Shown here: positions 1 through 13,440 of the stretch, in pieces
How positions within the stretch are numbered: the stretch's first letter is position 1
How the letters are laid out: every line of letters begins with the position of its first letter
NCBI GenBank assembly: GCA_973895155.1
Contig: OZ316892.1
Span: forward strand, 21,948,001 to 22,012,000
Origin: Marsupella aquatica
Taxonomy: Eukaryota > Marchantiophyta
DNA length: 64,000 nucleotides
Direction of reading: 5' to 3'
Made by a program: the position numbers and the translations under genes
Notes under the pieces: model-generated
What the model was told of the DNA's origin: nothing
Databases searched by the model: none
What the model saw: only the letters and a program-made list of their open reading frames with translations

Positions 1-2974
1 TTCCTGAGATTAATGATGACAATAATACAAGGAAGGAATTAGTCAGACCTGTACTGCTCTGAAATGATAGCAGGTTTCAAGGAGTCATGGGAGTTCCCTT
101 CCAACTTCGGGTGACTCCTGTCCTTTAGGCAAAACTCGCAATCCTATTTTGATGTACTTCATGAATCCAAGTAACTTCGCTAGTATGAAAATTCTTCTAG
201 GTCTTTAAAATATATCTCAGGGTGGCTTGCCAAGACCTTGGGGGCAGTTTGAATGTTATTTACCAATGCTAATCTATTAGCCATTTAACATCCTAAAGAA
301 AGTATAATGGAGCTAAAGAAGAACAAGGAATCATTTTTATGGCCCCTAATGTCCTAAGAGTCTGGAATCACTTTATGGTCCCCGTGTATGTTACAGGAAC
401 AGCAGCAAATAGTGCTGAAATAATGTGCTAAGAGACAAGTTGGGGACCCACTTCACTTGAAAGTCACATAGTTCTTTGGTTAGTGCTCTCTTGGTTTGAC
501 AAGTGAATTCTTTGGCTAGGGCTTTTCTTCTTTGACAAGAGAAACTATGATGAGGGGCATGTGGGTCCACTTTAATGTAAAAGACTCAAATTACGAATGG
601 GTCATGCAGCCAGATGAACAGACCCCCAAGAGAGGTGGTCTAAAATCTACTACAAAAATGTGCTCCACATAAGCAAAACTTGGGCCCCACACCATCCCAT
701 GTAGGATGGGTGACAGGTTTGGTTCAAAAGGCCCCCAATGTTTTGTGAAGTGAACAACATTAGTTTCTCCCCAATGGATGGCCCTCATCACATCTTGGAG
801 ACAAGAGAAAAGGTCAAAACCCAGGTGAAAGCACCCCCAATGTATTGTAACTCCACTCATATTGATGAACCCCAGCCAACATTCGCAAGTTGGAAGTGAC
901 TAGTTTGGATGCCTGTGACAGGGCCCCAAACCCGGTAGTAATTTAGTGATGACTTATAATTGCGTATATAAATAGAAAGACAAGTAGGTGTAGCAAAAGT
1001 GTTTTGATTTTCAAATTTTTATTTTATTTTTTGTTAGTTCTAATAAATTAATGCGACAACCGGCAACTGGAGTTGAGAGGGGTGTCGGGCGACAAGGGAA
1101 CCATTGAGAGGGTACAAGGAGGCCACAAGGCATCCCAAGGACTTGGAGGCAAGGTGTGGGCATCTCGGAGGGGTGGGGGCTGGCCGGAGGCTCCACATAA
1201 GGTGCAAAACGGGAATAATGAATAAAATATAAAAAACATTGAAACTTAAAATAGACGTTGTTGCGCTAGTACTATTCCAAACATGGTCATGTTTGAATTC
1301 ATTTTGAAGCCCTCAATGGGCCCCATGCAAACCTAGGGTTTCCTAGTTGAGTTTAGGTCTGTATCAAACAATGACATCTCGAGAAACCTCAATGCCCGTA
1401 AAACGGTAAGACTAGGCAATCTTAGAGTAGTGATGGTGGGAGGGCCCTTAGAAGGAAGGGGTTCCCACACTTGTGTTCCCCTTCACCCTTTGTGTGGTCC
1501 TCAATGGTTTTTGTTCTCTTTCTCTTCTACACTCCGTAGAAGGGGCCCTCACACTTTCTTCCTTCACTTTTTCTCTATTCTCACTTGTGGGGTTCCCACC
1601 CATTCCTAAACCCTAAACCCTAAACCCTTTCCCTGTCGTGTTTGCTTTCAATGTGTGTACGGACCCTAGTTGTACGAACATCAAATTTTTGATCATCTCA
1701 AAATCAGGAGTTTACCGGGTTGTTGGAAAGAGTTTGTCGAGCTGAATATAACGACGTGTCACATGGCCAAAATGGAACTAAGATGGATGAGATATAGTGG
1801 ATCACGTTTTTTTTAGAATATGGGAGTTTGGAGGCCGTACTGACGTCCGTACTGCAGGAAGTCCCGGCTTTCCAAAGGGAGGAGGAAGTAGCAGCACCTA
1901 CGGAGACCGTGATCTGTGTTTTTCAAAGCCGGGGCCCCCCTGGTGTTGTACGGACGAAACGGAGGGGGACGGTGTCCCGTAAAAACTTAAACGATCATAT
2001 CTTGGTCATTTGGGATCCATTTTGAGTGTCATTTACGGATCCATGATCAAGAGGAGCAGGGCTGTCCAGGGTTCCCCTCAGGGGAGTAGTTTGAAATATT
2101 TGAGGTTTCAACCATGAAAGGGCCTCCTCACTTCCCCAGGACTACGGATTCTGGATTGTTGTTTGGCACCATCAAAGGCACCGTCTGTCCCGTAATTGAG
2201 TAGGGTTTTAGAAGCATGTGTGTGCCGCATGTTTTAGGTTAGGGATTTCTCGTGAAAGGTTTTAGCGGCGCCGCTAGGGTAGCCGCCATCGTTGTGACCC
2301 CATGAGGGGTGCTTTGGTGTGTTTTTTTTCAGTATTTAGGGGGAGTCCCGTAGTGAGCTAGGGGGGAACTCAATTTAGTATGGAAAGATCTTTGTGAGTA
2401 GCACACAGAAGAGGAGGGATTTTAGCCAGAGTAGTGAGGTGGAGGACGTACCGCTTGTCCCAGGGAGGTAGGAGCTGGGTAGACTGCAGGAGGCCTGGTT
2501 GTCCTTGCATGTGTTGCGTACACCACCAAGAGATATGGATTTGCTTTGAAGTTCATAAATTTTGTGTGTCACTTGTTACTTCTTGTGTTGCTTGTTTTCC
2601 TCCCCTAGTGCATGTGGTTGACTTTGTTGTGAAAGCGGTTGCCCTAGTCACTAGTGTTAAAGTCCTATTGTAAAACGTTTGTACAATTGCCCATGTGAGT
2701 GGGAGTGGTGACAGCACTCACCCGGTGGCCATTAGTTGTAGACTGTAGAGCCAGTCCCCAGGACTTGATCAAAAACGTAGAGGCCAGTCGGTAGACTTGA
2801 TCAAAAAGTACACTTCCGGGAGCAGAATCAAACATACTCATTCTTAGGTGTGGGAACCCTCCAAATAGCGTCCCTCCACGACCCCGTAACATGATACCAA
2901 CAGTTTATGCAAAGGAAAGTACGATCATATAAATGGTTGGATAGGCAAGTGACAATGCCCAACTTTGTTTGTAA
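1..2974. other. Intergenic region, no gene recognised
   Basis: No open frame here resembles a known family, and the longest frames are under 100 codons without exon-like splice sites. A short telomere-like CCCTAAA run lies near 1608-1630. Two overlapping plus frames around 1797-2025 are open but low in complexity. Confidence 0.5.
1608..1630. repeat. Interstitial plant-type telomere-like repeat
   Basis: About three consecutive CCTAAAC units are seen, the complement of the TTTAGGG plant telomere repeat. The run is too short to be a telomere. Such short runs (telo boxes) also occur in plant promoters, so its origin is undetermined. Confidence 0.6.
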
Positions 2975-3018
2975 ATGAATCATGAATATCATTGGGTCAG
3001 ATCCACTCTGGTCCCAAT

Positions 3019-3330
3019 GTCAGTTGTGCCCCTAGAGTTATGGTCTAGGGTCTCCAGTTCCATTCCCAACTCTAGTCTCTCATTCCCACTGTCTGCTGTA
3101 CCCCTAGAGTTATGGTCTAGGGTCTCCAGTTCCATTCCCAACTCTAGTCTCTCATTCCCACTGTCTGTTGTACCCCTAGAGTTATGGTCTAGGGTCTCCA
3201 GTTCCATTCCCAACTCCAGTCTCTCATTCCCACTGTCTGCTGTACCCCTAGAGTTATGGTCTAGAGTCTCTAGCCTCTATGGTGTCCCATTTCCAATGTC
3301 AGTTGTGCCCCAGAGTTGTCTAGACTCTTT
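3019..3330. repeat. 72-bp tandem repeat, about four copies
   Basis: The anchor CCTAGAGTTATGG recurs at 3031, 3103, 3175 and 3247, exactly 72 bases apart, and a decayed partial copy continues to about 3325. Copies 1-3 differ at only a few positions. Because 72 is divisible by three, frames stay open on both strands (for example 2975-3337 plus and 2989-3213 minus). I regard those ORFs as by-products of the repeat, not genes. Confidence 0.85.
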
Positions 3331-3337
3331 ACTTTAG

Positions 3338-4690
3338 ATATTCCCCCTTTACCCTTGCTTGCTGTGTGCAGTATAGTATATAAATGGGGATGAATATGCA
3401 GTCAGTTTCAATTGAATTTGCGCTCAGGTGATGAGTCCAAATCCATTGTCTATTCCCCCCAATAGCCCAACCTGTTATTGAAATTTTGGAAGTTGAGACC
3501 CATCGATCACCAAGTTCTCTTATACTGTCGCACCTATTACCTCGACATGCCTACCCTCTACCATTTCAGTGTGCATCCTGATAGCGAATGTTGACCGTTG
3601 CTATAGGAGGCGTCTAAACAAAATATTTCCCGTATGGTGATAGTGAGGGTTTGGTCATGGATTGCTAAGAATCTAAGTATCTATTAATTATATTCTTAGT
3701 GCCCACTAGAGTGTCATGGGGTAGTACTCCAGTTCAGTTCACAATTACCTAAACTTATCTTCAAACTCTGCCCCACCTTTTCATGCAAGTTTCGAGGAAA
3801 AAATTGTTAACCAGCTATCTGTGCCTCACCCTTGCTAATTGTGCAACCCACATACAGGGGCACTAACTTATGGTAAGCTAATGTTCTCAAAATGACACGA
3901 TGAAGTTATAAAGTTCAGAGAGGATGGATCCAATGTCAACCATCAAAATACACCAAAAGTCTTTCTGATACCATTAGTTCAAAATATTTTTCTAGTGACA
4001 CTTTATGCAGTGACAACACTTCTGCCATCAAAGGGTATAATCTTTATAGAAAGCCACTCTTCAAGGTCTATGATTTGCAGGTTAGATTGTGAATTTGGGG
4101 CATAACTGAACTTGCAAGTGCCATTGTAAATTGAGGGCATGGTGAAGGGTGAGTCTCTCTGAAGCTGGTGCAACAAGCTTCAATGTACTCACCCTAATTT
4201 AGGTAGAAGAACAGACTCAGTTTAGTGCCATCTTTTTGTGCAACTCACATGAATGAACTACTCTAGTGGAAGGGGGCTTTACAAGAACTTGGGGACAGTT
4301 CTTTTTCCTATGGTTGAGATGAAATCCTAGCCATTCAAACGATGAGAACGGGTTACACTTCAGTTTGCATGAACTTGGGAGCACAATCAGGCAAAACTAC
4401 AGCAGATCCAGGTCACCTGCCAGTGTGCCCCTTGCGCTTGTCCATATTTTGCTGACATGTCCATGCTTTTTAAATCAAAAACTTACTTTAGTGTATGTAA
4501 CGGACCTCGAGTTTGCTATGGGTGAAAGGGGCGATATGTGCCCTGAGTTCTTGTAAAACCCCCCTAATCTAACCATGGGAGGCGCCTCTTGAGAGCTGGG
4601 GAGCGAGAAAGATACGAAAAAGAAAGGGCACCAATGCGCCGAAATTTCACAAGACGAACTTTTCCGCGTGGCTGCTCTTTAGGGGGCGAC
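3338..4690. other. Intergenic region upstream of the DDR4-like gene
   Basis: No recognisable gene, RNA or repeat was found. The right part becomes GC-richer towards the probable promoter and leader of the downstream gene. Confidence 0.4.
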
Positions 4691-6008
4691 ACTTCAGACC
4701 ACGGTAGTAGTTTCACTGTCCTCTAGTTCAGCAGCAGTAGTACGTCCCAAAGCCGACAACACTTCAAGGGCCTGCTGACGCCGATCCGGCGCCTCGCCCT
4801 TTCGCAGCGCCAGGGCCAGCCAAGCCCAAGCCCAAGCCCAAGCAGGGCCACTCTCTCTCTCTCGTCGGCTGGGCGGGGCCACGCAGGAGGGCCGGGAGAA
4901 CGACGCTGCGAGGTCACCGGCAAGGCGTCTTCCGATCGAGGCCGAGTTCAATTGCCGGCACTGTGTTGAGAGAAGCGACGAAGACGAGGTCGACACAGAG
5001 CGAAGAGAGAGGAAGGAATCGAGGAAAGCAGCACAACGGGAAAAGGGAGGGACGACGAACGACGAACGACGAGAGTGACGGTGGTGGTGGTGGTGGCGGT
5101 GCTGGTCGAGGCCCGAGGCGAAGAGGAGGGAAGAGTGCTTCGGAATTGTTGTGTCGAGAGAGGAGAGAGAGGGAGGACGACGGATCGGAGGCAGGAAGTA
5201 GGAAGAGAGAGACAGACAGATACACAGAACCCTAGTATGTAGTGTGGTGTGTGTCTTGTGTGGAAAGCGAGTGAGTCTTTTCGAGCGAGCAGATCGGAGA
5301 TCAGTCGAGGCAGAGGACGGGTGCAGGTGACAGAGATGGATGTTGGGATTCTGAGTTGCTATGATATATTTCGACGAAGAGGAGAGGGCGCGGTGGAAGC
5401 AATAGCGTTCATTGTGGCAGCGGGAGCGGGCGAGGAGGTGGACGAGAGAATTGGAATGATTTATTGAGGAGGGGTGGTGCGGGGATTATTATTTTTTCTC
5501 GGCTGTTTTCGCCGGACGGGTCAGGGACGAAAGTGTGGAACGTGGAGGGGAGGGGGGAGAGATGGCAGGGCGACGAGAGAGCGAGGATTGAGGGAAACTA
5601 CGGAGTGGAGAAGGGAGAGGTGGAGAGAGAGGAGAAAAAGTTGAGTGGATGATATTGACGCGAGAGCAATGCTGCTGCCTCTTCTGCCTGTATTACGCGG
5701 TCAGCCTGGGGCCCTGCTATCGCCCCCCTTTGTAGCTTTGGTCGCATTGGAGGCCTGAGAGACAACTGCGAATAGTCTACTGTGTCGACGTTCTCTGTCC
5801 TACTTAGTAGTTCGAAGTGAGGGCCGGCGGCGGATGTGAAGAATCCAAGCTGTGTATATGTTCCGGAACACGGTGCATGCGTCGTGACGGCCGGTTAGCG
5901 CAGTTCGGTCAGAGAGAGAGAGAGCAAGAGAGAGAGAGCGAGAGAGAGAGAAAGAGAAAGGTAACGAAGGGTTGTCAGCCGGTCGTTAAGGCCGAGTGAA
6001 ATAGGTGT
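4690..6008 (+). promoter_or_regulatory. Probable promoter and long purine-rich 5' leader of the DDR4-like gene
   Basis: The composition shifts abruptly from AT-rich intergenic DNA to GC- and GA-rich sequence. It contains a CCCAAG run near 4815-4840, a GGT run near 5080 and GA microsatellites near 5911-5960. Such leaders are common in plant housekeeping genes. The transcription start and any 5'-UTR intron cannot be placed. An in-frame TGA at 5997-5999 just before the ATG at 6009 supports that ATG as the main start. Confidence 0.45.
5877..5999 (+). other. Possible upstream ORF of the DDR4-like gene
   Basis: An ATG at 5877 opens a 40-codon frame in the same reading frame as the main start and stops at 5997-5999, only 9 bases before the main ATG at 6009. 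The middle is Arg/Glu-rich because it reads through the GA microsatellite. If this part of the leader is not spliced out, it could depress translation of the main ORF. Confidence 0.35.
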
Positions 6009-9000
6009 ATGACGGGCGCCGAAGTTGTTTCTGATGATAGGCCTCGAAGGCGCCCCATGCGCGCATGTACTGCGCGTACTCCGGCCAGGCTAGCGCCTGC
6101 CGCGCCGCTGCCTCCCAATCCGAAAAGGGGTACACCCGTCAAGAAGTTCGTCGCTGAAAATTCGTCTCCTTCTCAGCCTTTCACGCCGATTGCACTCACG
6201 TCGTCACCTTTGCCAGCTCAAGAAGAGAGATGGCAATTACGGAACATGTGGGAACTTTCTGCTGTTCTTCATTTCCTCCATGTAAGCTCTCTATGGCCTT
6301 ACTTTCTCCCGCCCTGGCTGCCACTGCTCCATACAATGTGAGTTTTTTTACGTTGGGTTGTTAGACCGTATAACAACTGTTGTCGCTCTGCACTGGTTTC
6401 CAACTCGAACCCGTCTTGCTGTAATATGATGAGTTGCTCTTCAACTTTATGACTTCGACGACGGCAATTATATTACACGAAGAATTTACGTGAAGCACTG
6501 CATTTGGCTCGGTCCATATGCTTCAGATTCCGTGACCCTTCTGGCAGACACGTGCGTCGCACTCTCCTGGTCTGAGGGAGACCTTTTGCCGAACTTGGAG
6601 TCTTAGGGGTCGAAGTTGGTTTTTGCATCTGGGAACCGAGTCATGTTCTGTTCACCAGCTCTCTATTTCGTTACCCTTAATAAGCTGAATATAAATTAGA
6701 CTGTATGTAATTGGGCTGCCATTTTGCAGAGAACTGAAGGGGTCATTGCACGAATAGTCAGACACTGTTTGGAATACAGATTAGTCCTTCCCACGTTTGT
6801 GCTCCCTTGTCTGCAAAATACGATCCAGATATGCATACCAAACAGGATTCGCAATGCGTTTTTCCAAACGACTCTACTACCAGCTCGTGAGCTTTGAAAG
6901 AAATTCGTGTCCTGCTCTGTGCTTGCTGAACAATACGCGGTTGACTCCTATGATCTTCAGTGGAGTCAGTTCCCTCTTAATCTGAATCTATCATTTCTAT
7001 TGAGACCAGGGAATATTTACGTAATGCTACGAAGACGATTTAGGGGTAATGGGTCGGATATCGTACTTTTTGTGGAGTATATAGTTGGTCGCTTAGGGTT
7101 TGTGTTTCGCTCTTTCATGCTCTCGGACTGCAAGGTCTACTATTCAGAAAATCTAGTCCTATAACTTTAGGTAGAGTCTGGAAAAGCGCTAATGTTTTTT
7201 TTTGCTTGCAATTTGCGCAGGTTTTTCGGCCAGTGTTAGGGATCGGGGACGAATTTTCGGGAGAGGATCTGGAGTCTGCATTGCTCGTTCCTAACAACAG
7301 ATTGGGAAATATTCACATTTTACTGTTGAAGGTTTGTCTTCCCTACAAAGGTTTCGTCCACTGCAGATGCTACTCGCAGATGAGGGAGTGCTTCAACCAT
7401 CGCGATCTATCATGTTGCGTAGGCATTTCAAGTTTTATTTTTCCATTGCAGCAGCCCTAATGTCAGCCATTTCCTTGATGAACTGTGCTCGACCCTTCTG
7501 GACACCTCTCTCAAATTTGCAGAACCTACTCAATCATGTAAATATGGCTGGACATACGTGTTAGCCTTGTTGGAACACATGTAATATTTACGACCTAATT
7601 CCAGAATTTTATACTGTGATTCTTCATGTTCCTCCTCCTATCAGCCTTGATGCCCGTATCTGTTCTAAGGAGGCGCCTGTTCCTTTGCGTTGATACTTGC
7701 ATCATGGTGATTATATTCAATGTTACCGATCTGAATCTCAATATCCTTCCATCGTTAACCCGAGACATGGACAGTTTGTAAGTAGTGTGGCTGCATCTTG
7801 AACGAGAAATTACACGAATAGGAACCCTTCTCTTCACTTATGATCATCACCCCTCACAACGTATATTTCGTCGAACTTGTATTTTCAATCATCATGAAAA
7901 CCGTGTTTGGATGCATGCTTGCTAACCAGCGTTAGCGAGCTGGGTTTGACGTTTCCTTGTCTCTTGAGTGTTGCGTTTGAAACCTGTAAGCAAGTCATCT
8001 CCTCGTCTGGATCTGTCCTCTGGATGTGTGTGAGGTTTTGCCCTCCTATTGCCTTCTTAGGCTTCTTCTTTGGTTTGTGAAGCAGATGTTGGTGTTTCTC
8101 AAGATTGCTGAGAAGCTTGCTGATCAACTTTGCGTTGGCTTCATCCTTCGTCATGCAGGCAGTTCCTCCTGTTCATAGAAGTCCGCTAAACCTCGATACG
8201 TGGGTGACAATTTTGAGCAAGAAGATCCAAACTTGGTGGCCTTGGGTGAGCCATTTGTTCGGGACCACAAGTTGTACACCTCGGCCTATTACAGAAATGT
8301 TTTCTTCAAGAATAATCAGATTTGACCCTAGGATGTGTGTGCCCAGAGTGTGAAATTATAGTAGACTGCTGTTTACGCAACTCAATTGATTGAGTTGTTT
8401 CGCTTTATAACTGTTCAAGTGTCTGTACCTCGATATTAACGTTACCTGCCGTCTCCGCATGCAATATCAAGCCAAGGGAGCCAGGTTCTTGGTGGTACTT
8501 CTTGCACGAATAGTGTGACATTCTCATTCTGACTTGTTTGTTTCTTCGGTGATCGTGCAGATTGTTGAAGGAGCTTGTCCACTGGTTCCTGCTCATGGGT
8601 ACTATTTTCGTTCCATGTATATCATGTTTGACTTTCTGACTTTTTCGCCAGCCTAAAGTCAGTATGAAAGTACTGCAGTCTCTTGGATGAATGTTGGTAT
8701 TAAAATGTGGTGTTGATCTTTACTTTGGTACTTGCAGACAAGAAGTGGAAGTATACAAGGAATTCCGTCCAGGAACCAGACTGATAATCTTGAAAGCACT
8801 ATGTGAGATCCGCCTTGATGTAGGCATCTTCCCTTCCTAATGTTCTTACCTCCTACCGGTTTATATGAAATCGCTGCTTTCATCATTGGTGATGAGATTA
8901 GGATGCCAGATTTTAAGGAAATGGTTGAAGTAATGATGCGAAGGCCTTACCATCATTGTTAGGCGGAGCCCTCCACATCTGATCTATTTCTGTGATATCT

Positions 9001-11411
9001 AGTAGGTGTGAAAAACTATCTGTTCGACTTGTTCTAGTGACCTTTCGACCATTTGATTTCCGTTTGTTTAGATTCTCAGTATGTTGAAATTGTGATCTGC
9101 AGCAAGAAGATGTACGACTTTACGTTGAGCAGAGCCTTAAACAAGGGCATTCTGTTTCCAATTTCCGCAAGGAGCGATTGGGCGCTGATATGTTTGGAAC
9201 CACCTACTGGTAGGGTTATGTGGGAACGACCACTTTGTTCATATTCCCAATCGGTCTTGTTGAGAAGCATTCCTTTTTGATTTTTTAGCGTGGCTGATAA
9301 CACTGGATCTACGCAGGTACTTTGATGATCCAATGCTTGGTCATAGACTATGTAGAGATACCCGAGTGGAGCCCAAATTGAAGTTCAGAATCAAAGCACG
9401 GGACTATCCTGCTCCAGCTGAGAGCAATCATCTGTGGGAGACTTTGGCCACCAATTATGAAGAATTTCATTTTGTGGCAGTAAGGGACTCTCTTACTCCT
9501 GGATTGAAGAATTTGCGTGTCCCAGAACTCATTGCTTAAGGGATGATATTGTCACAAATGCTATTCAGCCATGGACTTTGTGAGTGTCTCTTTGTGGCAA
9601 TTTTCATTGAAGGATCTTCTGTGCGAGTGTAGGAACAATTGACATTAAGCACACAAAAGCTGGAAGCTGCTCTCGGCAAAAAGATTACTTCAGACATATT
9701 GCCAGAGCTAGAGGAAATGCAAAAGGTACGAGATTAATTAGGTTTTTCTGACTTAATTCTAAATATACGATTTTTTTCCTTCTATGGCTAACAGTTGCCT
9801 TTATCGCAATGTGTGGTTCTATGGCTGCAGCAGACACTTTAATCGTCTCAACACATCAGTCGTTTTGTTTGTGAGTTGTTGAGTGTACAGGGGAATTCAG
9901 GGGAACGGTTCCGTCTGGGTTAGATTCATTGCTGATTAAATTATATTTGTGTCCTGTAGAAGAAGGAGAGGGTATTAAAGAAACAGCAGAGACAGTCTGT
10001 GCTTTTGGACAACCTTATCCACGGGAATGGGCTGGCAGCAGGGCGGTCGCGCAGAGATCGGAAGCCAGTGTCTTACACCTTTGGTAAGTGTTTTGCTGGA
10101 CCTTTTTTTCCTGCTGTTGGCTCACAAGGGAGTATTCTTAAAAAAATAATGATTAAATATTGTTTCGAATACTGCTCCGGAATGTCACATGCAAGCATGT
10201 TTATCCATTTTCACGTGAATGCATCGACTCTCTTTCTGTCGGTCTAAAGCATTGGAGTAATTCCGGAAGAGGAATGCGTTGGGAGCAGATACACTGCAAA
10301 GGCTCTTGGAGGGATGGGATATTTTATTGCCGTTTAATTCAGTCGCATCCTCTTTTTTAGTTTTTTCTGGTACTGGGCATGACGTCTATTAAGACGGTGG
10401 TTTCGGATTCTGGTCTGATCGTGTTGGATTTTAGATGACACGATTACTGTCTGTAATTCATAAACGTGAGAAAATTTTAGGATGTGATCTGACTGGCCTG
10501 ATCAATATCAGTTTCTGGTGCTGGGGTGCTTTACAAATATCCTGTCAGCTTCACGTTCCGTCCTGTTTGTTACAGTGGGTTTTTGTCTGATCTATGATTG
10601 TTGACAACTTGGGTGCTCTGTGGCAGATGATTATGATCGGTCAATTAATGAGGCAATCAAATTCACAAAGTGAGTAAACATCATTTGTTTCACCAATTCT
10701 GAGTCCGTTTTGGTTATGGTCAAGTTTTCAGGATATAACGTTTCTACGTATCATTAGTTTATGATGTGTTGCTTACCGTGGTGCAGGAAGCGACAGTCAT
10801 CACCTGAGGAGTCTCATCAACAAGATATGAAAGGCATTTATGACAGATCCAATGGTGCAAACGGGCATATGGGGATGTATTCAGGTCACGCATCAGGCAT
10901 TAACGGTGATCATGGCAATCATGGAGCGGATGGTGGAGGTCTCACCAACCTTTCTTCAGGAAGGTGAGCAATAGTTAATGAATACTTCGCTCTTGAATTG
11001 GCTTAATGATTGATAAAAGTTTCTGGTTATTGGTCAGTGATACCTACACTATTCATGTGCACATCTGACCCTCTTAGGAACTGCTAGAATGTTGACCATT
11101 AAAGAGGTTTCTCACTTTTGGCTCTCCTATTTCACATCAACCACTGGAGATCTGAACTTTTATGATGGTCTTGAAGCAGGAGACAATCACGCAGGAGTCA
11201 ACGCTATTCGGAGAGCGAGTATGTAGGTACTATTTATGATGATGCTGAAACATCTAGTGATGATGAAATAGAGGGTGAGGCAATATATGATGAGAATTAT
11301 TTGCGTGAGAGAAAGCGCAGGAAGAAACTCGTTTCTAGTTCTGATGACGAGGATTATCGTGGTGACGAAGTAGAAGAGGCCAGTGTAGAAGATGATGATA
11401 TTGAAGATATC

Positions 11412-11445
<34 letters not shown>

Positions 11446-12218
11446 GTCATCTTCATAGAAGTAGAAGTCAGCAGGAAAGATATACAGGGAAGAGGAAACG
11501 GAAAGAGCACAAATTGAAGTCCGTGGATGAACTTCAAGGAGGACTATCATGGGGTTTACGGCGTAGTAAACGGGCTACTAAAAGTGAAATTGATTACAGT
11601 AAATTTGGTGATAGTGAATCTGAGGACGAGGAAAATGCAGTGGGGTATAGGGGTACGCAGGAGAGAGATAGGGCCACAACTTCTTTTGGTGGTGATTCAG
11701 ATGCATCTTTTGGGCCAAGCGATGATTCTCAAGGTGCAAGAGAAAGTGACGCTGACAGTGAGGGTTTCCAAGAAGTGAAGAAGAGCAAACAGAAACTCAA
11801 GGATCTGCATGACCGTAAGGTTGTGTCACACCTGCATGATGTCGATGAGAAGCCTGCCATGAGAAGCTCTACAGTAGGGCCTGGCCAACAGCAACATGGA
11901 GCTTCCTTCTTGAGATCAGAACACAGCAATTGGGGGAACCAATCTACCAAATATGCATCGCATTCTGACATAAAGCCCCGTCGGTTTCTTGATTTGAATG
12001 TGGCAGCTCCTGCAGGTGGCGGCTTTGAAGAAGCTGCAGGTACCAGTACCCATGTACATGCCGATGCGCATGGTGATGACGACAGGTCTTTACAGGTCCA
12101 ATCTGATGACGAAGATGACGATTATTTTGGTGATGGAGGTAGAGTTGACGTTTCCAGTAGCTACACAAGTAATGGATTTAACCCCGGTTCATCAGTTGGT
12201 GCGAAAGCAGAAGGATAG
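6009..12218 (+). CDS. DDR4: DDT-domain chromatin protein, DDR4-like (12 exons)
   Basis: Joined exons: 6009-6281, 7221-7331, 8159-8245, 8561-8598, 8738-8819, 9103-9209, 9317-9479, 9633-9725, 9960-10083, 10627-10669, 10787-10963, 11180-12218. All introns are GT-AG and phases agree, giving about 778 aa. Exons 1-3 encode a DDT domain (about residues 75-157; WELSAVLHFLHVFRPVLG, ending TWWPW). Exons 4-7 carry the following WHIM-like part, including RPGTRLIILKALCEIRL and YFDDPMLGHRLCR. Exon 9 has the plant-specific GLAAGRSRRDRKPVSYTF segment. The long last exon is acidic and low in complexity, with an Asp run from a GAT repeat near 11411-11443. Arabidopsis DDR-type proteins are reported partners of ISWI remodelers CHR11/17, so a nuclear role is inferred. 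Exon edges were read by eye. The N-terminus has little homology support but has an upstream in-frame stop. Confidence 0.9.
11411..11443 (+). repeat. GAT trinucleotide microsatellite inside the coding exon
   Basis: About ten consecutive GAT codons encode an aspartate run in the acidic tail of the DDR4-like protein. It is likely length-variable between individuals, without frame disruption because the unit is a codon. Confidence 0.85.
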
Positions 12219-13440
12219 GATCTCACTCAGTCTGTCCTTTTGCCCCTCACTCGTCTATCCAGTATGTGGGGTCTTGGGCTGGATGGCAACAACGGATGCT
12301 GTAGAATGAGTACTCCCGAAGGCTTTTGTACGCATAGTATCTATTCATGTCCAGTTCATGCCGTCTCGCTCCTGACGAAGCAATTTCAGTCCTTCCGAGT
12401 ACTCTTTGTATATGATTAATTCGCTCATCACCTGACGTAGAGAAAGGTCAGGTGCTTGAAATTGTAAAATATATATATATGTCATGATTAGGCGGGTAGA
12501 TCATTTGAGGATATTGTTTCCAGCCATTGCTGAGAAGGAAAGATGACATACTGCGCTCTGTATTTTGGAAACTTGGAAGAGATCAGACACATGTGTCAAA
12601 TGAGAATTTTGGGGCTGGTGTTGTAAGCAATTATCTAAATTTTTGGATCCTCGGCATGCAAAACTGGGTCTATTGTACATCTTTGCTCCTTGGCATGAGG
12701 GATCTCGCCTGGAGTGGGCGTCTGAAGCCCTTTCAGTTGATATTCTGGAGTAGTTTACCCAGAGTCTTTTGGCTTGCAATGAATGCACCAGAGTCCCTCC
12801 AATTTTGTCGGGTGTAGTGTGATTATGTAGCAGAATTGGTACTAGCATGAACGATGCTACAACTAACAGGGGTGAAATCAATGTGATGTACGTTGCGTGG
12901 AGTCATATGTTCTTGTTCTAGTAATGACTTGTGACCTATTTTAGTGGATTGGGACTTCAGGTAACAGCAGTGGCACCCGGTGCAGCGTGCAATGATTGCA
13001 AACCCTGTTCTGATGGCCTGCCCTGCGGGTCCCATTGTTAGCTACATCACCCATTACCTTTCTCTAACAAGTGTTGGATATGGTAGGCCCCAAACCCAGT
13101 TCACAAACGTGTCTGGTGACAAGAAAAATACGACACTGGCAATCCGGAATTAATTCAAGTGGTAATGTCAGAGGTGAGATTTTACTCTATTGGGTGAATT
13201 GGTGCAAACTTTGATTCGGAACTTTGAGCGCAGGTTGGAAACCGCATTTTGAATGGACGCACTCGGAATTGGAGCAAATTCACTTCAATTGAATGGATTC
13301 AAATTCGAGTCATGGCCACTGGCTTCCCTACCCAGAGTAGTCAGAGTCCATGTGGTCTTAATGGTCCCAAATGGATGGCCCAACGTTGGTCACTGTTTTG
13401 GTGAACCCAATGTGAGTAGGCGGGGAAGATTATTTGCTTC
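12219..13440. other. 3' flank of the DDR4-like gene and intergenic DNA
   Basis: The 3' UTR probably ends near the AT-rich TATATATA stretch around 12466-12480; no clear single polyadenylation signal stands out. Beyond it no gene is recognised. Confidence 0.4.

Noticed and set aside
2989-3213. Minus ORF with perfect 24-residue repeats
   Set aside because: Explained by the 72-bp tandem DNA repeat; the plus strand is equally open.
7885-8154. Lys-rich minus ORF in intron 2 of the DDR4-like gene
   Set aside because: Short, antisense to an intron, and its end overlaps the conserved acceptor of exon 3.
11335-11550. Minus-strand ORF with a long His run
   Set aside because: It is the antisense of the GAT repeat and acidic exon of the DDR4-like gene, which has strong splice and homology support on the plus strand.
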